Notes: generated by a model not told the origin, from the letters alone. Counted from the stretch's first letter, positions 46,744-57,440 are shown. The stretch is 64,000 nucleotides of DNA from Haloferula helveola (GCF_037076345.1 NZ_AP024702.1:3100001-3164000), one strand, 5' to 3'. Numbers and translations: made by a program.

Positions 46744-47682
46744 TCAGTTGTTTTCGGGAAGTCCTTCCACGTGGCCAAGGTCCTTGACCGGTTCGAAGAT
46801 CGCGAGCACGTCGGCGAGGAGTTGCTCGTCCATCGGTTCGGCGATCCAGTCGGCCCACTTGCGGATGTTGTCCGGGTTGGCGGAGCCGGCGACGCTGGTG
46901 GCGATGTCCGGGTGGCCGGCGGCGAACTGCAGCGCGAGTTGGGCGATGTCGACACCGCGGTCGGCGCAGAGTTTCGCGGCCTCGCGGGCGGCGGCCTTCA
47001 CTTCCTCGGGCTCCTTCAGCCAGGCGGGAAGCTCGGCATTGGTCAGGAGGCGTGCGGAGAACGGTCCGGCGCCGATCACGCCGATGTTCTTCTCCAGCAA
47101 ACGCGGCAGCAGGCTGGTTTCCAGCGTGGTGTTCTGAAGCGTGTAGCGGTTGTAGGCGAGGATGCAGTCGATGTGGTCCTCGATGTGATCGAGCACGGTG
47201 TGGAAGGTCTTCAGCGGGTAGCAGGAAAAGCCGATCGCCTTCACTTTGCCCTGCTCCTTCACCTTGAGCATCGCCTCGAGGGTCTCCTCCCAGATCTGCG
47301 GCAGCGGGACGAACTCGACGTCGTGCATCAGCAGGATGTCGAGGTGGTCGGTCTTCAGCCGCTGTAGCGAGACGTGCACCGACTCCTCGACGCGTTTGGC
47401 GGAGAAGTCGAAGTGGATGTCCGAGTAGCGGCCGAGCTTGGTGCCGAGGATGTAGGAATCGCGGGGAACATCCTTGAGTCCCATCCCGAGCAGGATCTCC
47501 GACATGCCACGGCCGTAGAACGGCGAGGTGTCGATGAAGTTCATCCCGAGATCGAGTGCGGTGCGTGTCGAGCGCATCGCCTCGTCGAGGGTGATCGAGC
47601 GGAATTCGGCGCCGAGCGAGGATGCGCCGAAGGAAAGGATGGGGAGGTCGATGCCGGTCTTGCCGAGAGGGCGGGTCTGCAT
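46744..47682 (-). CDS. Aldo-keto reductase of the L-galactose dehydrogenase type
   Basis: 312 residues. Strong resemblance to plant L-galactose dehydrogenase: GASSLGAEF, NFIDTSPFYG (catalytic Tyr), GTKLGRY (Lys), FDFSAKRVEESV, HDVEFVPL (His region), YPLKTFHTVLD and GVIGAGPFSARLLT. Would oxidise L-galactose to L-galactono-1,5-lactone with NAD(P)+. L-fucose is a possible alternative sugar. Confidence 0.9.
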   Translation of the reverse strand: MQTRPLGKTGIDLPILSFGASSLGAEFRSITLDEAMRSTRTALDLGMNFIDTSPFYGRGMSEILLGMGLKDVPRDSYILGTKLGRYSDIHFDFSAKRVEESVHVSLQRLKTDHLDILLMHDVEFVPLPQIWEETLEAMLKVKEQGKVKAIGFSCYPLKTFHTVLDHIEDHIDCILAYNRYTLQNTTLETSLLPRLLEKNIGVIGAGPFSARLLTNAELPAWLKEPEEVKAAAREAAKLCADRGVDIAQLALQFAAGHPDIATSVAGSANPDNIRKWADWIAEPMDEQLLADVLAIFEPVKDLGHVEGLPENN

Positions 47683-47703
47683 GGTGTCGGTGGGGTTCTG
47701 GGT

Positions 47704-48807
47704 TCAGGCGAGTCCGGCGTCGCGCATGAGCTTGCCGAGGATCTCCGGATCGCGGCCGAACTTGCTACGGTAGTCTTCGTAGCTCGGAAGCAGGCGGACG
47801 CGCACCTTGGACTCGTGGTTGAGGGCGATGGAGGAAAGCTGGTGGTCGAGGAACGGGTTGCGGAAGCGGTCGAGCGTGACCTTGCCGAAGCCGGCGGGGT
47901 CGTCGACGCGACCCTCGAGGATCGGGACGATCTCCTCATCGAGCAGCCGCTGGAGCCATGGGCCGACCTCCGGGTGTTCGACGCACTCGCGCACGGTCGC
48001 GATCCCGAGGCCGGGAGCGTGGCTGGCGAGTGCGGTGTGGAGGCCGTTCAGGATGCGGACCTTCCGGAGATAATAGGGGGTGATATCCGGTGCTTTCACG
48101 ACCGCCGGATGGTCGAACTCGAAGTCGCCTTCGGTCTGGATGGCCCAGAACGCGAACGGCTCGGCGCTGAGAAGCAACGGGTCGGATTCGAGGAGCGGGT
48201 GATCCTTCGGCGGGCCGGGAACGATACGGTCGACAAGGTTGTTCACCCAGCTGCAGGAATCACGGAGCCACGCTTCAATCTCCGGATCGACGCTCCAGCG
48301 TTGGGCCTGTTCGAGCACCAGCTCGCGGAGGCGGTCGCCGTTGTTCTCGATCAGTTCGCAGGGGACAATGCGCAGTGGCGATCCGCCTGCCTTGTGGCGG
48401 GCGAGCAGCGCGCTGAGCAGCTTGGCGGGAAACGAATGCGGCGGGTCGAGCGGTTCGGTGTCGCGCTCGTCGAGCGCGAGGCCTGCCTCGGTCGTATTGG
48501 AAACGATCAGCTTCAGTGCGGGATCGGCCGCCACCTCGAGGATCTCGTTCCACTGGGTGCCGGCGTGCAGCGCGCGCTCGATCGAGTCGACGAGCTCGGT
48601 CTGGTCCACCACCTCGCCATCCTGAAATCCCTGGATCGCGACGTGGTAGCGACCGTTGGCCTTGTTGATCGCCTCGGCGCGTTCGATGCCGGTCGATTGC
48701 ACGACGATGACCGGGCCGACGGCGGTCGAAGGGTCGCGGTTGAGCTGGGCGGCGAAGAGATCGACGAAGGCCCTGAGGAAGTTTCCGGCTCCGAATTGAA
48801 GGATCAT
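47704..48807 (-). CDS. uxaB: Tagaturonate reductase / mannitol-dehydrogenase family
   Basis: 367 residues, shorter than E. coli UxaB (483) because it starts directly at the Rossmann motif FGAGNFLRAF. Contains the catalytic Lys-Asn-His arrangement KVRILNGLHT. Reduces D-tagaturonate to D-altronate with NADH. Start at 48807 is 30 bases downstream of the uxaA stop. Confidence 0.88.
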   Translation of the reverse strand: MILQFGAGNFLRAFVDLFAAQLNRDPSTAVGPVIVVQSTGIERAEAINKANGRYHVAIQGFQDGEVVDQTELVDSIERALHAGTQWNEILEVAADPALKLIVSNTTEAGLALDERDTEPLDPPHSFPAKLLSALLARHKAGGSPLRIVPCELIENNGDRLRELVLEQAQRWSVDPEIEAWLRDSCSWVNNLVDRIVPGPPKDHPLLESDPLLLSAEPFAFWAIQTEGDFEFDHPAVVKAPDITPYYLRKVRILNGLHTALASHAPGLGIATVRECVEHPEVGPWLQRLLDEEIVPILEGRVDDPAGFGKVTLDRFRNPFLDHQLSSIALNHESKVRVRLLPSYEDYRSKFGRDPEILGKLMRDAGLA

Positions 48808-48837
48808 ACTAGGTTCAAAGTTCGATGTTCGACGTTC

Positions 48838-50328
48838 TCAGAGCGTTACGCCCTGTTTCCAGATGGTGATTTCGCGGAAGCCGTTGATCTCGTTGCGGGC
48901 CGGTTGGCCGGAGGCGGTGTCGAGGATCAGTTGGGCCAGCGAGTCGGCGACTTCGTCGGGATCGGCATCCGGGTCGAGCAGGCGGCCGGCGTCGAAGTCG
49001 ATCCAGTTCGGCTTGCGCTGCGCGAGTTCGTGATTGGAAGCGATCTTGAGTGTTGGTGCCGGCACTCCGAGCGGCGTGCCGCGTCCGGTGGTGAAAAGCA
49101 CGCAGTGAGCACCGGCGGCGGTGAGAGCCGTGGCGGAGACGCCGTCGTTACCCGGTGCTTGCACCAGGCACAGGCCGCCGAGTTGCTGCGGTGGCGGCTC
49201 GCCGTAGTCGGCGATGTGTTTCACCGGCGCGAGGCCGCCTTTCTGGATGCAGCCGAGCGACTTCTCCTCAAGTGTGGTGATTCCGCCGTCCTTGTTGCCG
49301 GGCGAGGGGTTCTCGTAGATCGGCTCGTCGTGGCGCCGGAAGTAGTCCTTGAACTCGTTCACCATGCCGACCGCCTCGTCGAAGGTCTGCTGGCTGTCGC
49401 AGCGACTGAACAACGGCTCTTCGGCTCCGAACATCTCCGGGACCTCGGTCAGCACCACCGTGCCGCCCCATTGCGTGAAGCGGTCGGCCATGCGTCCGAC
49501 CAGCGGGTTGGCGGTCATGCCGCTGAAGCCGTCGCTGCCGCCGCACTTCATTCCGAGCACCAGTTCGGAAGCCGGGATCGGCTCGCGCTTCGATCCGGCG
49601 AGGCTGTCGACGATCTCGCCGATCGCCTCAAGGCCGTGCTCGACCTCGTCGCCGACCTCCTGCGCGTTGAAAAACCGGACGCGTTCGGGATCGAGCGTGC
49701 CTGCTTCGGCGAGGAAGGACTTCAGCGTGTTGTTTTCGCAGCCGAGCCCGAGAATGAGCACGCCGGCGGCATTCGGATGCCGGACCAGACCGGTCAGGAT
49801 CTTGCGGGTAAGTCCGAGGTCATCGCCGAGCTGCGAGCAGCCGTAGGGGTGGGTGAAGGCGTAGACGCCATCGATCGGCCCGTCGGGCCGGACATGCTCG
49901 CGGGCGGCCATCTCGGCGATCCGCTGGCTCGGCACGTTGACGCACGCGACGGTGTTGATGATCCAGATCTCGTTGCGCGTGGCGGCCCTGCCGTCGGGAC
50001 GGCGGTAGCCCATGAAGGTCGGAATCACGCCCGTCGCGGGTTTCGTTTCCGCCGTAGCGGGAAGGTAGGCGAGCTCCGTGTCGTCGCTCAGCGCGGTGCG
50101 CATGTTGTGCGAGTGCACGTGCTGGCCGGGTCGGATCGACTGCGTCGCCCGACCGATCGGGAAGCCATACTTGATCACCGGCGAGCCCTCGGCGATTTCC
50201 CGAAGCGCGATCTTGTGGCCAGCCGGGATCGCTTCGGTCGTGAACTCCTCAAAGGATGCGCCGCCGTCGATGGGTGACGGAGCGACACCGACGTTGTCGT
50301 CGGGATGGATCTGGATCCACGGTTTCAT
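48838..50328 (-). CDS. uxaA: Altronate dehydratase
   Basis: 496 residues from ATG 50328. N-terminal SAF domain (MKPWIQIHPDDNVGVA, HKIALREIAEGSPVIKYGFPIG) and C-terminal UxaA/GarD Fe-S-type dehydratase (HPYGCSQLGDD, GLGCENNT, KCGGSDGFSG, CVLFTTGRGTP). Converts D-altronate to 2-keto-3-deoxygluconate. First gene of the catabolic operon, behind the AraC regulator. Confidence 0.94.
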   Translation of the reverse strand: MKPWIQIHPDDNVGVAPSPIDGGASFEEFTTEAIPAGHKIALREIAEGSPVIKYGFPIGRATQSIRPGQHVHSHNMRTALSDDTELAYLPATAETKPATGVIPTFMGYRRPDGRAATRNEIWIINTVACVNVPSQRIAEMAAREHVRPDGPIDGVYAFTHPYGCSQLGDDLGLTRKILTGLVRHPNAAGVLILGLGCENNTLKSFLAEAGTLDPERVRFFNAQEVGDEVEHGLEAIGEIVDSLAGSKREPIPASELVLGMKCGGSDGFSGMTANPLVGRMADRFTQWGGTVVLTEVPEMFGAEEPLFSRCDSQQTFDEAVGMVNEFKDYFRRHDEPIYENPSPGNKDGGITTLEEKSLGCIQKGGLAPVKHIADYGEPPPQQLGGLCLVQAPGNDGVSATALTAAGAHCVLFTTGRGTPLGVPAPTLKIASNHELAQRKPNWIDFDAGRLLDPDADPDEVADSLAQLILDTASGQPARNEINGFREITIWKQGVTL

Positions 50329-50407
50329 GGGTTCGGAAGCTGGAGCGAAGGTTGCAGGGAAGATGATGCTCCGTTCCTGCATCGATGAACGAGAGCAAAT
50401 CCGTCCA

Positions 50408-51328
50408 TTATCCGGGATCGGCGGCCGATCGGCTTCGTGATTCCCGCAAAGACCGGAATCCGGCGGGTGAGATGCCGTGGACGCGCTTGAATACCCGGGA
50501 GAAATGGTAGGGGTCGTCGTATCCGACCGCCTTGCCGGCCTGGCGGACGTTGTAATTGCGGCGGATCATCAGTTCGGCGGCCCTCGCGGTCTTCAGGCGC
50601 GTGAGGTAGCGCAGCGGCGCCTCGCCGGAGTGGCGGCGAAAGAGCTTCGACAGGTAGGCGGGGTCGATGTCGCACTCCGCCGCGACCTCCGCAACCGAAT
50701 GGAGATCGATGAAGTGCTCTTGGATGAAGGTGCGGCAGCGGAGGTAGGTGCGCTCGGGGTCGGTACTGCGGCTGAAGCTTCCCTGGGAGTCCTCTTTCAG
50801 GCGGATCAGGATCAGCTCCGTCAGTCGCCGACCGATGACTTTCGCCGACTCCGGCTCCATGTCGGAGCAGTCGAGAAGTTGTTCGAAAAGGCCTTCAAGC
50901 CAACCTGAGGACCGCGGGTAGAGCGCCTTGCCGTAATCGAGGCCGCTTTCCCGCAGCAGTGCCCGCGCGTTGCGCCCGGTGAAGTCGAGGAAGCACTTCG
51001 TGGGCTCGTTGCCCTCCAGCAACTCGATGGTGTGGGCAATGCCCGGGCCGTAGCAGAAGACCGCGCCGGGCTCGAGAACTTCGGTGCCGTCCGGCCCGCT
51101 CAGGCGCCAACGTCCGCTGATCACGAACTCAAGGGCGAAGTAATCAAAGGTGTCGCGCTCGACAAGAAAGTCGGCGTCGCAAATCTCGCGCCCGGCACAG
51201 ACGATGGTGAGCGGTCCCGAGCGGTTGCGGGGGAGATCGAGGAATAGGTAGCGGCCGCTCCGGATCTGGGTCGAGACGAAGCTCGGCTTGCTGGCGGGAG
51301 TCTTCGGCATGACGCCAAAAATATCCAT
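50408..51328 (-). CDS. AraC-family regulator of the sugar operon
   Basis: About 306 residues from ATG 51328 (51310 also possible). N-terminal cupin sensor ([31 protein letters not shown]) and a C-terminal double helix-turn-helix ([17 protein letters not shown] and [19 protein letters not shown]). 79 bases upstream of uxaA on the same strand and divergent from the sulfatase; likely activates the sugar operon on an L-galactose-pathway ligand. Confidence 0.9.
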   Translation of the reverse strand: MDIFGVMPKTPASKPSFVSTQIRSGRYLFLDLPRNRSGPLTIVCAGREICDADFLVERDTFDYFALEFVISGRWRLSGPDGTEVLEPGAVFCYGPGIAHTIELLEGNEPTKCFLDFTGRNARALLRESGLDYGKALYPRSSGWLEGLFEQLLDCSDMEPESAKVIGRRLTELILIRLKEDSQGSFSRSTDPERTYLRCRTFIQEHFIDLHSVAEVAAECDIDPAYLSKLFRRHSGEAPLRYLTRLKTARAAELMIRRNYNVRQAGKAVGYDDPYHFSRVFKRVHGISPAGFRSLRESRSRSAADPG

Positions 51329-51450
51329 CATCGCTCGATTGGAAAGACCGTTGCGAGGATCGACGTTTTCTCCGCTGCACAAGAAACGTTCCCTTTGACC
51401 GCGTTTCGGGTTTCCCCGGAGCCGGTGCCGTGCAAGAACCCGACCCACCC

Positions 51451-52815
51451 ATGACTCTCAAACGATTCCGCATCCTGTTCGCCTCGCTGACTGCAGCGGT
51501 GGCCGCCTCCTCCATCGCCCGCGCCGAAGAAGCGCCGATGAATGTCCTGATCCTCTACGCGGATGACTGGCGGCACGACACGCTCGGCGTCGCGGGTAAC
51601 CCGGTGGTGAAGACCCCGAATCTCGACCGGCTCGCGTCCGAGGGCATGCGCTTCACGTCGAACTGCGTGACCACCGCGATCTGCGGAATCAGCCGCGCCA
51701 GCCTGTTCACCGGGCAGTGGATGGCACGTCACGGCGGGCGTGACTTCAAGATGTTCAAGACGCCGTGGGCGCAGACGTTTCCGGCGATCCTGCGCAAGAA
51801 TGGCTACCATGTCGGTCACATCGGCAAGTGGCACAACGGCAAGCCGCCGGCCGAGGAGTTCGACTTCTCGACCTTCTACCACGGCAGGCACTGGTACAAG
51901 ATGCCCGACGGCCACAAGGTGCACGTGACCCAGCGCAACGAGGAGGATGCGCTCGAGTTCCTGCGGACGCGTCCGACCGAAAAGCCGTTCGTGCTGACCG
52001 TCGCCTTCTTCGCGACCCATGCCGAGGACTCGAGCCCGAAGCAGTTTCTCCCGCAACCGGAGAGCATGAAACTCTATCAGAACGTCAAGGTGCCGGTGCC
52101 GGTGAATGCCACCGAGGAGTCATGGAAGCGCCTGCCGCCGTTCTTCGATGAAGGGAACGAAGGCCGGCGCCGCTGGCACTGGCGGTTCGACACTCCGGAG
52201 AAATACCAGGAGATGATGAAGAACTACTACCGCCTCGCCACCGAGGTCGACTCGACCTGCGGCGTGGTGATCGAGGAACTGAAGAAGCAGGGCGTGCTCG
52301 ACAACACGCTGGTGATCTTCAGCACCGACAATGGCTACTACCACGCCGAGCACGGCCTCGCGGACAAGTGGTATCCGCATCAGGAAAGCATCCGCGTGCC
52401 TCTCATTATCCGGGATCCGCGGATGCCGGATGGCCGGAAAGGAAAGGTCAACGATGACTTCACCCTCAGCGTCGATCTGGCGCCGACGATTCTCGCCGCC
52501 ACCGGCCAGAAGGCGCCGAAGACGATGCAGGGCAAGGACATCGCCGCGCTCTACCTTTCCGACAAGGCCCCCGAGTGGAGGCAGGAGTTCTTCTACGAGC
52601 ACCCGATCTTCGCCGGCGGACGGATCCCCGCCTCGGAAGCGCTGGTGCGAAAGGACTGGAAGTACATGTACTGGCCCGCCGAGAAGTATGAGCAGTTGTT
52701 CGATCTGAAGGCCGACCCGATCGAGGAGAACGACCTCTCCAAGGACCCGGCCCATGCCGCCAAGCTCAAGGAGATGCGCAAGCGTTTCGCCGAGCTGAAG
52801 GAGGCGGCGAAGTAG
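51451..52815 (+). CDS. Secreted sulfatase (alkaline-phosphatase fold)
   Basis: 454 residues from ATG 51451, with signal peptide (cleavage after IARA). Metal-binding [12 protein letters not shown], the modified-Cys site [13 protein letters not shown] (C78), GHIGKWHNG, and [13 protein letters not shown]. The consensus is CxPSR for formylglycine formation; here Pro is Ile. Substrate unknown; next to a putative L-galactose operon, so a red-algal galactan sulfate is a reasonable guess. Confidence 0.9.
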   Translation: MTLKRFRILFASLTAAVAASSIARAEEAPMNVLILYADDWRHDTLGVAGNPVVKTPNLDRLASEGMRFTSNCVTTAICGISRASLFTGQWMARHGGRDFKMFKTPWAQTFPAILRKNGYHVGHIGKWHNGKPPAEEFDFSTFYHGRHWYKMPDGHKVHVTQRNEEDALEFLRTRPTEKPFVLTVAFFATHAEDSSPKQFLPQPESMKLYQNVKVPVPVNATEESWKRLPPFFDEGNEGRRRWHWRFDTPEKYQEMMKNYYRLATEVDSTCGVVIEELKKQGVLDNTLVIFSTDNGYYHAEHGLADKWYPHQESIRVPLIIRDPRMPDGRKGKVNDDFTLSVDLAPTILAATGQKAPKTMQGKDIAALYLSDKAPEWRQEFFYEHPIFAGGRIPASEALVRKDWKYMYWPAEKYEQLFDLKADPIEENDLSKDPAHAAKLKEMRKRFAELKEAAK

Positions 52816-52825
52816 TCTCCGCGAG

Positions 52826-53911
52826 TCAGTGCCGCTTGTTTCCGGGAAGTCGCTTCGCGGGCCCGAGCGTTCCACCTTCGACGAACCCGGACTTGGTGAC
52901 CGTCTGCCGGACGTCGGGTTTGCCGCGGCTCACGTTGGCGGCCCAGCGGACGGCGCGCCGGATCCACGGCCGGCTGTCCCAGCCGATGTGGGCGACCGAC
53001 GGCCGGCACCACGCAAAGCTCGGATCCGGATCGGTGGCGACGAGTGAAACGTCCTCCGGGACGCGGATGTTGTGGCTGCCGCAGAACTGCAGGGCGCCGA
53101 TGAAGAAAGGAGGCTCGTCGACAATCACCGCGGTCGGCGGTGTGATCCGGAAAAGCGACTTCAGGCAGCGGTGGAGGCCTTCCGGAGTTTCTTCCCAGTC
53201 GGGGAGATTGTAGGCGCTCGTTTCGATACCGTGGGCTTCGAGCTCGCCGAGGAATGCCTGCTCGCTGGCGCCGGGCTGGGGCAGGCGCCGGGACCTGCGG
53301 CACAGCACGACGATCCGGCGGTGGCCCAACTCGATCAGGCGCCGCGTCATCTCGGCGGTCGCGGTCGGTTTGTCGGGGCCGACGGCCGGGATCGGCAGCC
53401 CGCGGCGCCGGCCGAACAACGCGAACGCGGGCTGCGATCGGGAGGAAAACCACTCGAGCACATCCCTCGACCCGGCATTGATGATCCATGCATCGGCTTC
53501 GGTGTTCTCGACCAGCTTCCTGACCTTCTTCAGGTCCATTCCGAATTCATCCAACGATCCGGAAGCGAAGTGCGCCTGAATGCCCGCATCCACCAGTTCG
53601 TGCTGCAGCGACATCATGTAGTCGAGTCGCTTGGCACCTGCATCACCGGCAAGAATCGCGATCCGCAACACATGGCTCGAGTGCCCGCGCAGCATGTCGA
53701 TCCGTCGTTTCCTTCCGGGTCCCTGCGGCACAAGAAGTCCTTCTTTCTCGAGAAGCTCCAAAGCCGATTTCACCGTCTTGTGATTGACTCCGAGTTCGGC
53801 TGCCAGCGGATGAATTCCCGGCACCGTATCGCGCCACCGACGGCGCAAGAGCTCGCCGCGGAGATGGCTGGCAACCTGTTCGGCGGCCGACTGGAGACGG
53901 ATTTGGGACAT
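52826..53911 (-). CDS. GntR-type HTH regulator with LacI-type sensor domain
   Basis: 361 residues. N-terminal winged HTH of the GntR class (HPLAAELGVNHKTVKSALELLEKEGLL), then a periplasmic-binding-protein-like sensor (RIAILAGD, RLIELGHRRIVVLCR, ISLVATDPDPSFAWCRPS). This combination is common in Verrucomicrobiota. Divergent from the large repeat protein gene at 54089 and convergent with the sulfatase; probably controls one of them in response to a sugar. Confidence 0.9.
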   Translation of the reverse strand: MSQIRLQSAAEQVASHLRGELLRRRWRDTVPGIHPLAAELGVNHKTVKSALELLEKEGLLVPQGPGRKRRIDMLRGHSSHVLRIAILAGDAGAKRLDYMMSLQHELVDAGIQAHFASGSLDEFGMDLKKVRKLVENTEADAWIINAGSRDVLEWFSSRSQPAFALFGRRRGLPIPAVGPDKPTATAEMTRRLIELGHRRIVVLCRRSRRLPQPGASEQAFLGELEAHGIETSAYNLPDWEETPEGLHRCLKSLFRITPPTAVIVDEPPFFIGALQFCGSHNIRVPEDVSLVATDPDPSFAWCRPSVAHIGWDSRPWIRRAVRWAANVSRGKPDVRQTVTKSGFVEGGTLGPAKRLPGNKRH

Positions 53912-54088
53912 GGGTTGAAATTACCCCAAAGGGTCATGGGTGGGAAATGTAAAAGCGCTCGACCCTGTGGAGGATTGGGCGTGGGTTTCATCCGCGACGT
54001 GCGGTTTGTTCGATCGGGTCGACCCGTCCCTTCGATGGCACGCCGGCACACTTCGTCCGACCCAAGCCACCAGAAACAAATCATCTGA

Positions 54089-57000
54089 ATGAGAACGAAT
54101 CCTCCTGAATGCACCGTTGCCGCGCTGACCGCGTTGGCACTTCTCACCGGGCCGATCACTGCTGCCAGCCTTTATTGGGACGGTACGGACACGAGCGCCG
54201 ATGCCGATGGCGGGGACGGGACTTGGGACACCGCAACTGCCAGCTGGGATGATGCTCCCATCGGTGGTGTCGATTCCACCTGGAACAATGCTAACAACGA
54301 CACTGCTGTGTTTGGCGGGGCATCGGGCACGGTCACGATCGATGTCGGAGGAGTCACCGTCGGAGGCGTGGAGTTCGGAACCGCGGGGTATGCGGTTACC
54401 GGTGATCCGCTCACCTTCGGCGTCGCCGGCACGATTACCGCGAATGAAGACGCCGAGATCGCAGCGGTGATCGCAGGCGGGGTCGGTATCTCGAAAGATG
54501 GCACCGGCACGCTCACGCTATCCGGCGCCAATGCCCACACCGGCGGAACGACGATCAACGCGGGTGCGGTGTATTTCACCACCCCCACGACGATGCCCGC
54601 TTCGGGCGCCGTCACCGTGAATACGGGTTCGACCCTGATGGTCACGCTCGGAGGCAGCGGTTGGACGACTGGTGCGAGCGGCAATGGCACCCTCGGTGGC
54701 CTGCTTGCGGGTGACGGCGGTCAGGCGGGGGGAACGGTGGCCTACTCCGGCGATGTGACTCTCGGTCTCGAGACTTCGGGAAACCAGACTTACACCGGAG
54801 TTATTGCTGACGTCGGCACGACGCTCACCTTGCGGAAGACCGGTCCGAACCAGCTTTCACTCCGTGGTCTCAACACCTACAGTGGTGGAACCATTCTGGA
54901 GGAGGGTTCAATCGAGGCTCCTGCCGCCAACGCGGGCGGCAGTGACTCGCCACTCGGAACCGGACTTGTCACGCTGTTGCCGGGCACGACCCTCAATCTG
55001 AGCCGCTCGGATTTTCCGAATGCGATCGACGCGACCGACGCGGTCATCCGGTCCGGCAATTCCTTCGGTTCCGGCCTCCCCGGGGACATCACGGTTACCG
55101 GGACGGTGACGTTGATGCACAACAACGGTAGCGGCAATATCGACTACAACGGAGATATCAGTGGAACCGGAGGCGTCATCAGCTACGGAAACCGGGAAAC
55201 GCAGCAGCTGTCCGTGGACCTCGCCGGCAACAATACCTTTGCTGGTCCGGCGGAGGTTGGGCCGGGGGCCAATATGGGATTCAAGAACCGCGAATCGCTT
55301 CCCGATACCGGAAGCTGGACGGCTGACAACCTGACGGTGGACGCCGGAGGGATCGCCTACTTCTACGTCGGTGGCGGTACCGAGTTCACCACGTCCGACA
55401 TTGACATGATCTCGGGGCTGGGCACCGGAAGCACCGGATTCCTCGACGGTTCTTTCCTCGGATTCTGGACGACCAGCAATTTCACCCACACCGGCGTGAT
55501 CGCGGACACCAACGGCGGCGCCAACAAACTCGGAATTGCCAAGCACAACGGAGCCAAGCTGACACTCGGTTCGTCCAACACATTTACCGGACCGACCCTC
55601 ATCCGAAAGGGAATCATCGAGGTAGATTCGATCAACAGTGTGGCCGGTGGCACCGCGAGCAGCAGTCTCGGAGCGCCGACCACGGTTGAAGACGGGAAGA
55701 TCTTCTTCTGCGGGTCCTACAGCGACTCCACGCTGCGATACGTCGGAACCGGTGAAACGACCGACCGGATCATTGTTCTGAACACCTTCGCTGGCGGGCA
55801 GGACGACATATTCATCGATCAGGTCGGTACCGGATTGCTCACCTTCACGAGCGATATGGAGTATACGGCGAATGGCAAACGCATCATCCTTCAAGGCACG
55901 GGCGAAGGTGAATTCTCCGGGCGTCTGGGTGGCAAGACCAACGCGAAGCTGGAGAAGAGCGGCTCGGGAACGTGGACGGTGAGCGGTGCCAACCTGCACT
56001 ACGGCATCACGCAACTCAACAGCGGGGTCCTCAAGCTGACTGCTCCGATCGGCAATGGAGGTCTCGCTCCCACCGTGAATACGACGAACGGTTCGCCGGA
56101 CATCGTGGTGTCCGACGCCACCGGCCTCGAGGTAGGAATGACCGTTTCAAGTTCGCGGGTCCCGGAAGGATCCACGATTGTCGGCATCGCGGGCACGACG
56201 ATCACCCTCGATAACAACGCAACCGGCAATGCCAATGGCCAGGCTTCCGGAATCGGTTACCCGAACGCGCTGGGCCTGTCTTCCAGCGACCCGGCCAACC
56301 TCTACTGGAACAACAGCGCGACCCTTGAGTATTCGGGGGCCGACGACACAACCGATCGGGGATTCTCCGTTGCCAACGGAGATACCGCGACTTGGAGTGT
56401 TGCTGGTGGCACGGTCCTGACCGTCACCGGCGACACCACGGCCACCACGGGCAAGGTCGCAAAATCGGGAGCGGGGACCCTGGCTCTGGGCGGCACGCTG
56501 TTGCACACCGGCACCCCGAACAGCGTCGACGAGGGAACCTTGCTCATCAATGGCGACGGGACCGCGATGACCGGCGATGTCGAGGTCAACAACACCGCGA
56601 CCCTCGGCGGAACCGGGATCATCGGCGGCAATGTGAAAGTTGGCAGTGATGCCAATGTCGCGCCCGGTGCCTCGGCAGGAACGCTGACCGTGCTTGGCGA
56701 CTTCGACCTTTTCGACATGTCATCGGGTGCGGGCGTGGTCGAGTTCGAGCTCGATGCAATCGGTGCGAGCGATCAGATCGCGGTGACCGGCCAACTCGGG
56801 CTCGGTTCAGGCACGCTTGAGTTCGACGACTTCACCTTCACCGATCTCGGCGGGCTGGAGAATGGCACCTACGTGCTGATCACGAGTGGCGGGATCTTCG
56901 CCGGCGACAGCCTGGGTGCCAGCCTGGCCGGCCCCGTGGGCTCCGGTACCGGCACTCTGGCATTGAACGGCAACGATCTCGAACTCACGGTCACTGGTAT

Positions 57001-57412
57001 CGGTGGAGGCGGCACTCCTTACGAGACCTGGGCAACCGGCGGGGAGCTGTTCGAGGACGACGAGAACGGAGACGGCGTATTCAACGGACTGGCCTTCCTG
57101 CTCGGTGTCGCGGATCCGTATGCCAACGCGACCGGCGCGCTGCCGCAGCCCGGTGTTGAGCCCGGCTTCCTGACGCTTTCCTTCGAGCGCATCGATGGAT
57201 TTGCACCGGCCGTTCTGAGCGTCGAGTACGGGTCTGACCTGTCGTTCGGCAACACGGACGTGATCCCGCTGACGAGCCAGACGCTGGGCAGCGGAGTCGA
57301 GGTGGTGGTGGTCGACGGCAGCCCGACCGACACGGTTACGATCAAGATCCCGGACAGCTTCGCGGGAGGTGGGGCGACACTCTTCGCCCGCCTCAGCGCG
57401 ACCGAGAACTGA
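54089..57412 (+). CDS. Secreted autotransporter-associated beta-strand repeat protein
   Basis: 1107 residues. Signal peptide (to ITAA), start module LYWDGTDTSADADGG with ATWDT-type segments, then many beta-strand repeats of the form GTGTLTLSGANAHTGGTTINAG, a ~150-residue insert (PTVNTTNGSPDIVVSD), and a conserved tail. The tail holds a Ca-binding-like DDENGDGVFNGLAFLLG and ends LFARLSATEN. It lacks an autotransporter barrel. Likely an extracellular or surface beta-helix. The 3' DNA is nearly identical to that of the next gene. Confidence 0.9.
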   Translation: MRTNPPECTVAALTALALLTGPITAASLYWDGTDTSADADGGDGTWDTATASWDDAPIGGVDSTWNNANNDTAVFGGASGTVTIDVGGVTVGGVEFGTAGYAVTGDPLTFGVAGTITANEDAEIAAVIAGGVGISKDGTGTLTLSGANAHTGGTTINAGAVYFTTPTTMPASGAVTVNTGSTLMVTLGGSGWTTGASGNGTLGGLLAGDGGQAGGTVAYSGDVTLGLETSGNQTYTGVIADVGTTLTLRKTGPNQLSLRGLNTYSGGTILEEGSIEAPAANAGGSDSPLGTGLVTLLPGTTLNLSRSDFPNAIDATDAVIRSGNSFGSGLPGDITVTGTVTLMHNNGSGNIDYNGDISGTGGVISYGNRETQQLSVDLAGNNTFAGPAEVGPGANMGFKNRESLPDTGSWTADNLTVDAGGIAYFYVGGGTEFTTSDIDMISGLGTGSTGFLDGSFLGFWTTSNFTHTGVIADTNGGANKLGIAKHNGAKLTLGSSNTFTGPTLIRKGIIEVDSINSVAGGTASSSLGAPTTVEDGKIFFCGSYSDSTLRYVGTGETTDRIIVLNTFAGGQDDIFIDQVGTGLLTFTSDMEYTANGKRIILQGTGEGEFSGRLGGKTNAKLEKSGSGTWTVSGANLHYGITQLNSGVLKLTAPIGNGGLAPTVNTTNGSPDIVVSDATGLEVGMTVSSSRVPEGSTIVGIAGTTITLDNNATGNANGQASGIGYPNALGLSSSDPANLYWNNSATLEYSGADDTTDRGFSVANGDTATWSVAGGTVLTVTGDTTATTGKVAKSGAGTLALGGTLLHTGTPNSVDEGTLLINGDGTAMTGDVEVNNTATLGGTGIIGGNVKVGSDANVAPGASAGTLTVLGDFDLFDMSSGAGVVEFELDAIGASDQIAVTGQLGLGSGTLEFDDFTFTDLGGLENGTYVLITSGGIFAGDSLGASLAGPVGSGTGTLALNGNDLELTVTGIGGGGTPYETWATGGELFEDDENGDGVFNGLAFLLGVADPYANATGALPQPGVEPGFLTLSFERIDGFAPAVLSVEYGSDLSFGNTDVIPLTSQTLGSGVEVVVVDGSPTDTVTIKIPDSFAGGGATLFARLSATEN

Positions 57413-57440
57413 TCCGCATCAATCCCCACTCAAAGATTCA

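Noticed and set aside
47374..50277. 967-codon open frame on the plus strand
   Set aside because: Antisense to the AKR, uxaB and uxaA genes, which all have clear motifs.
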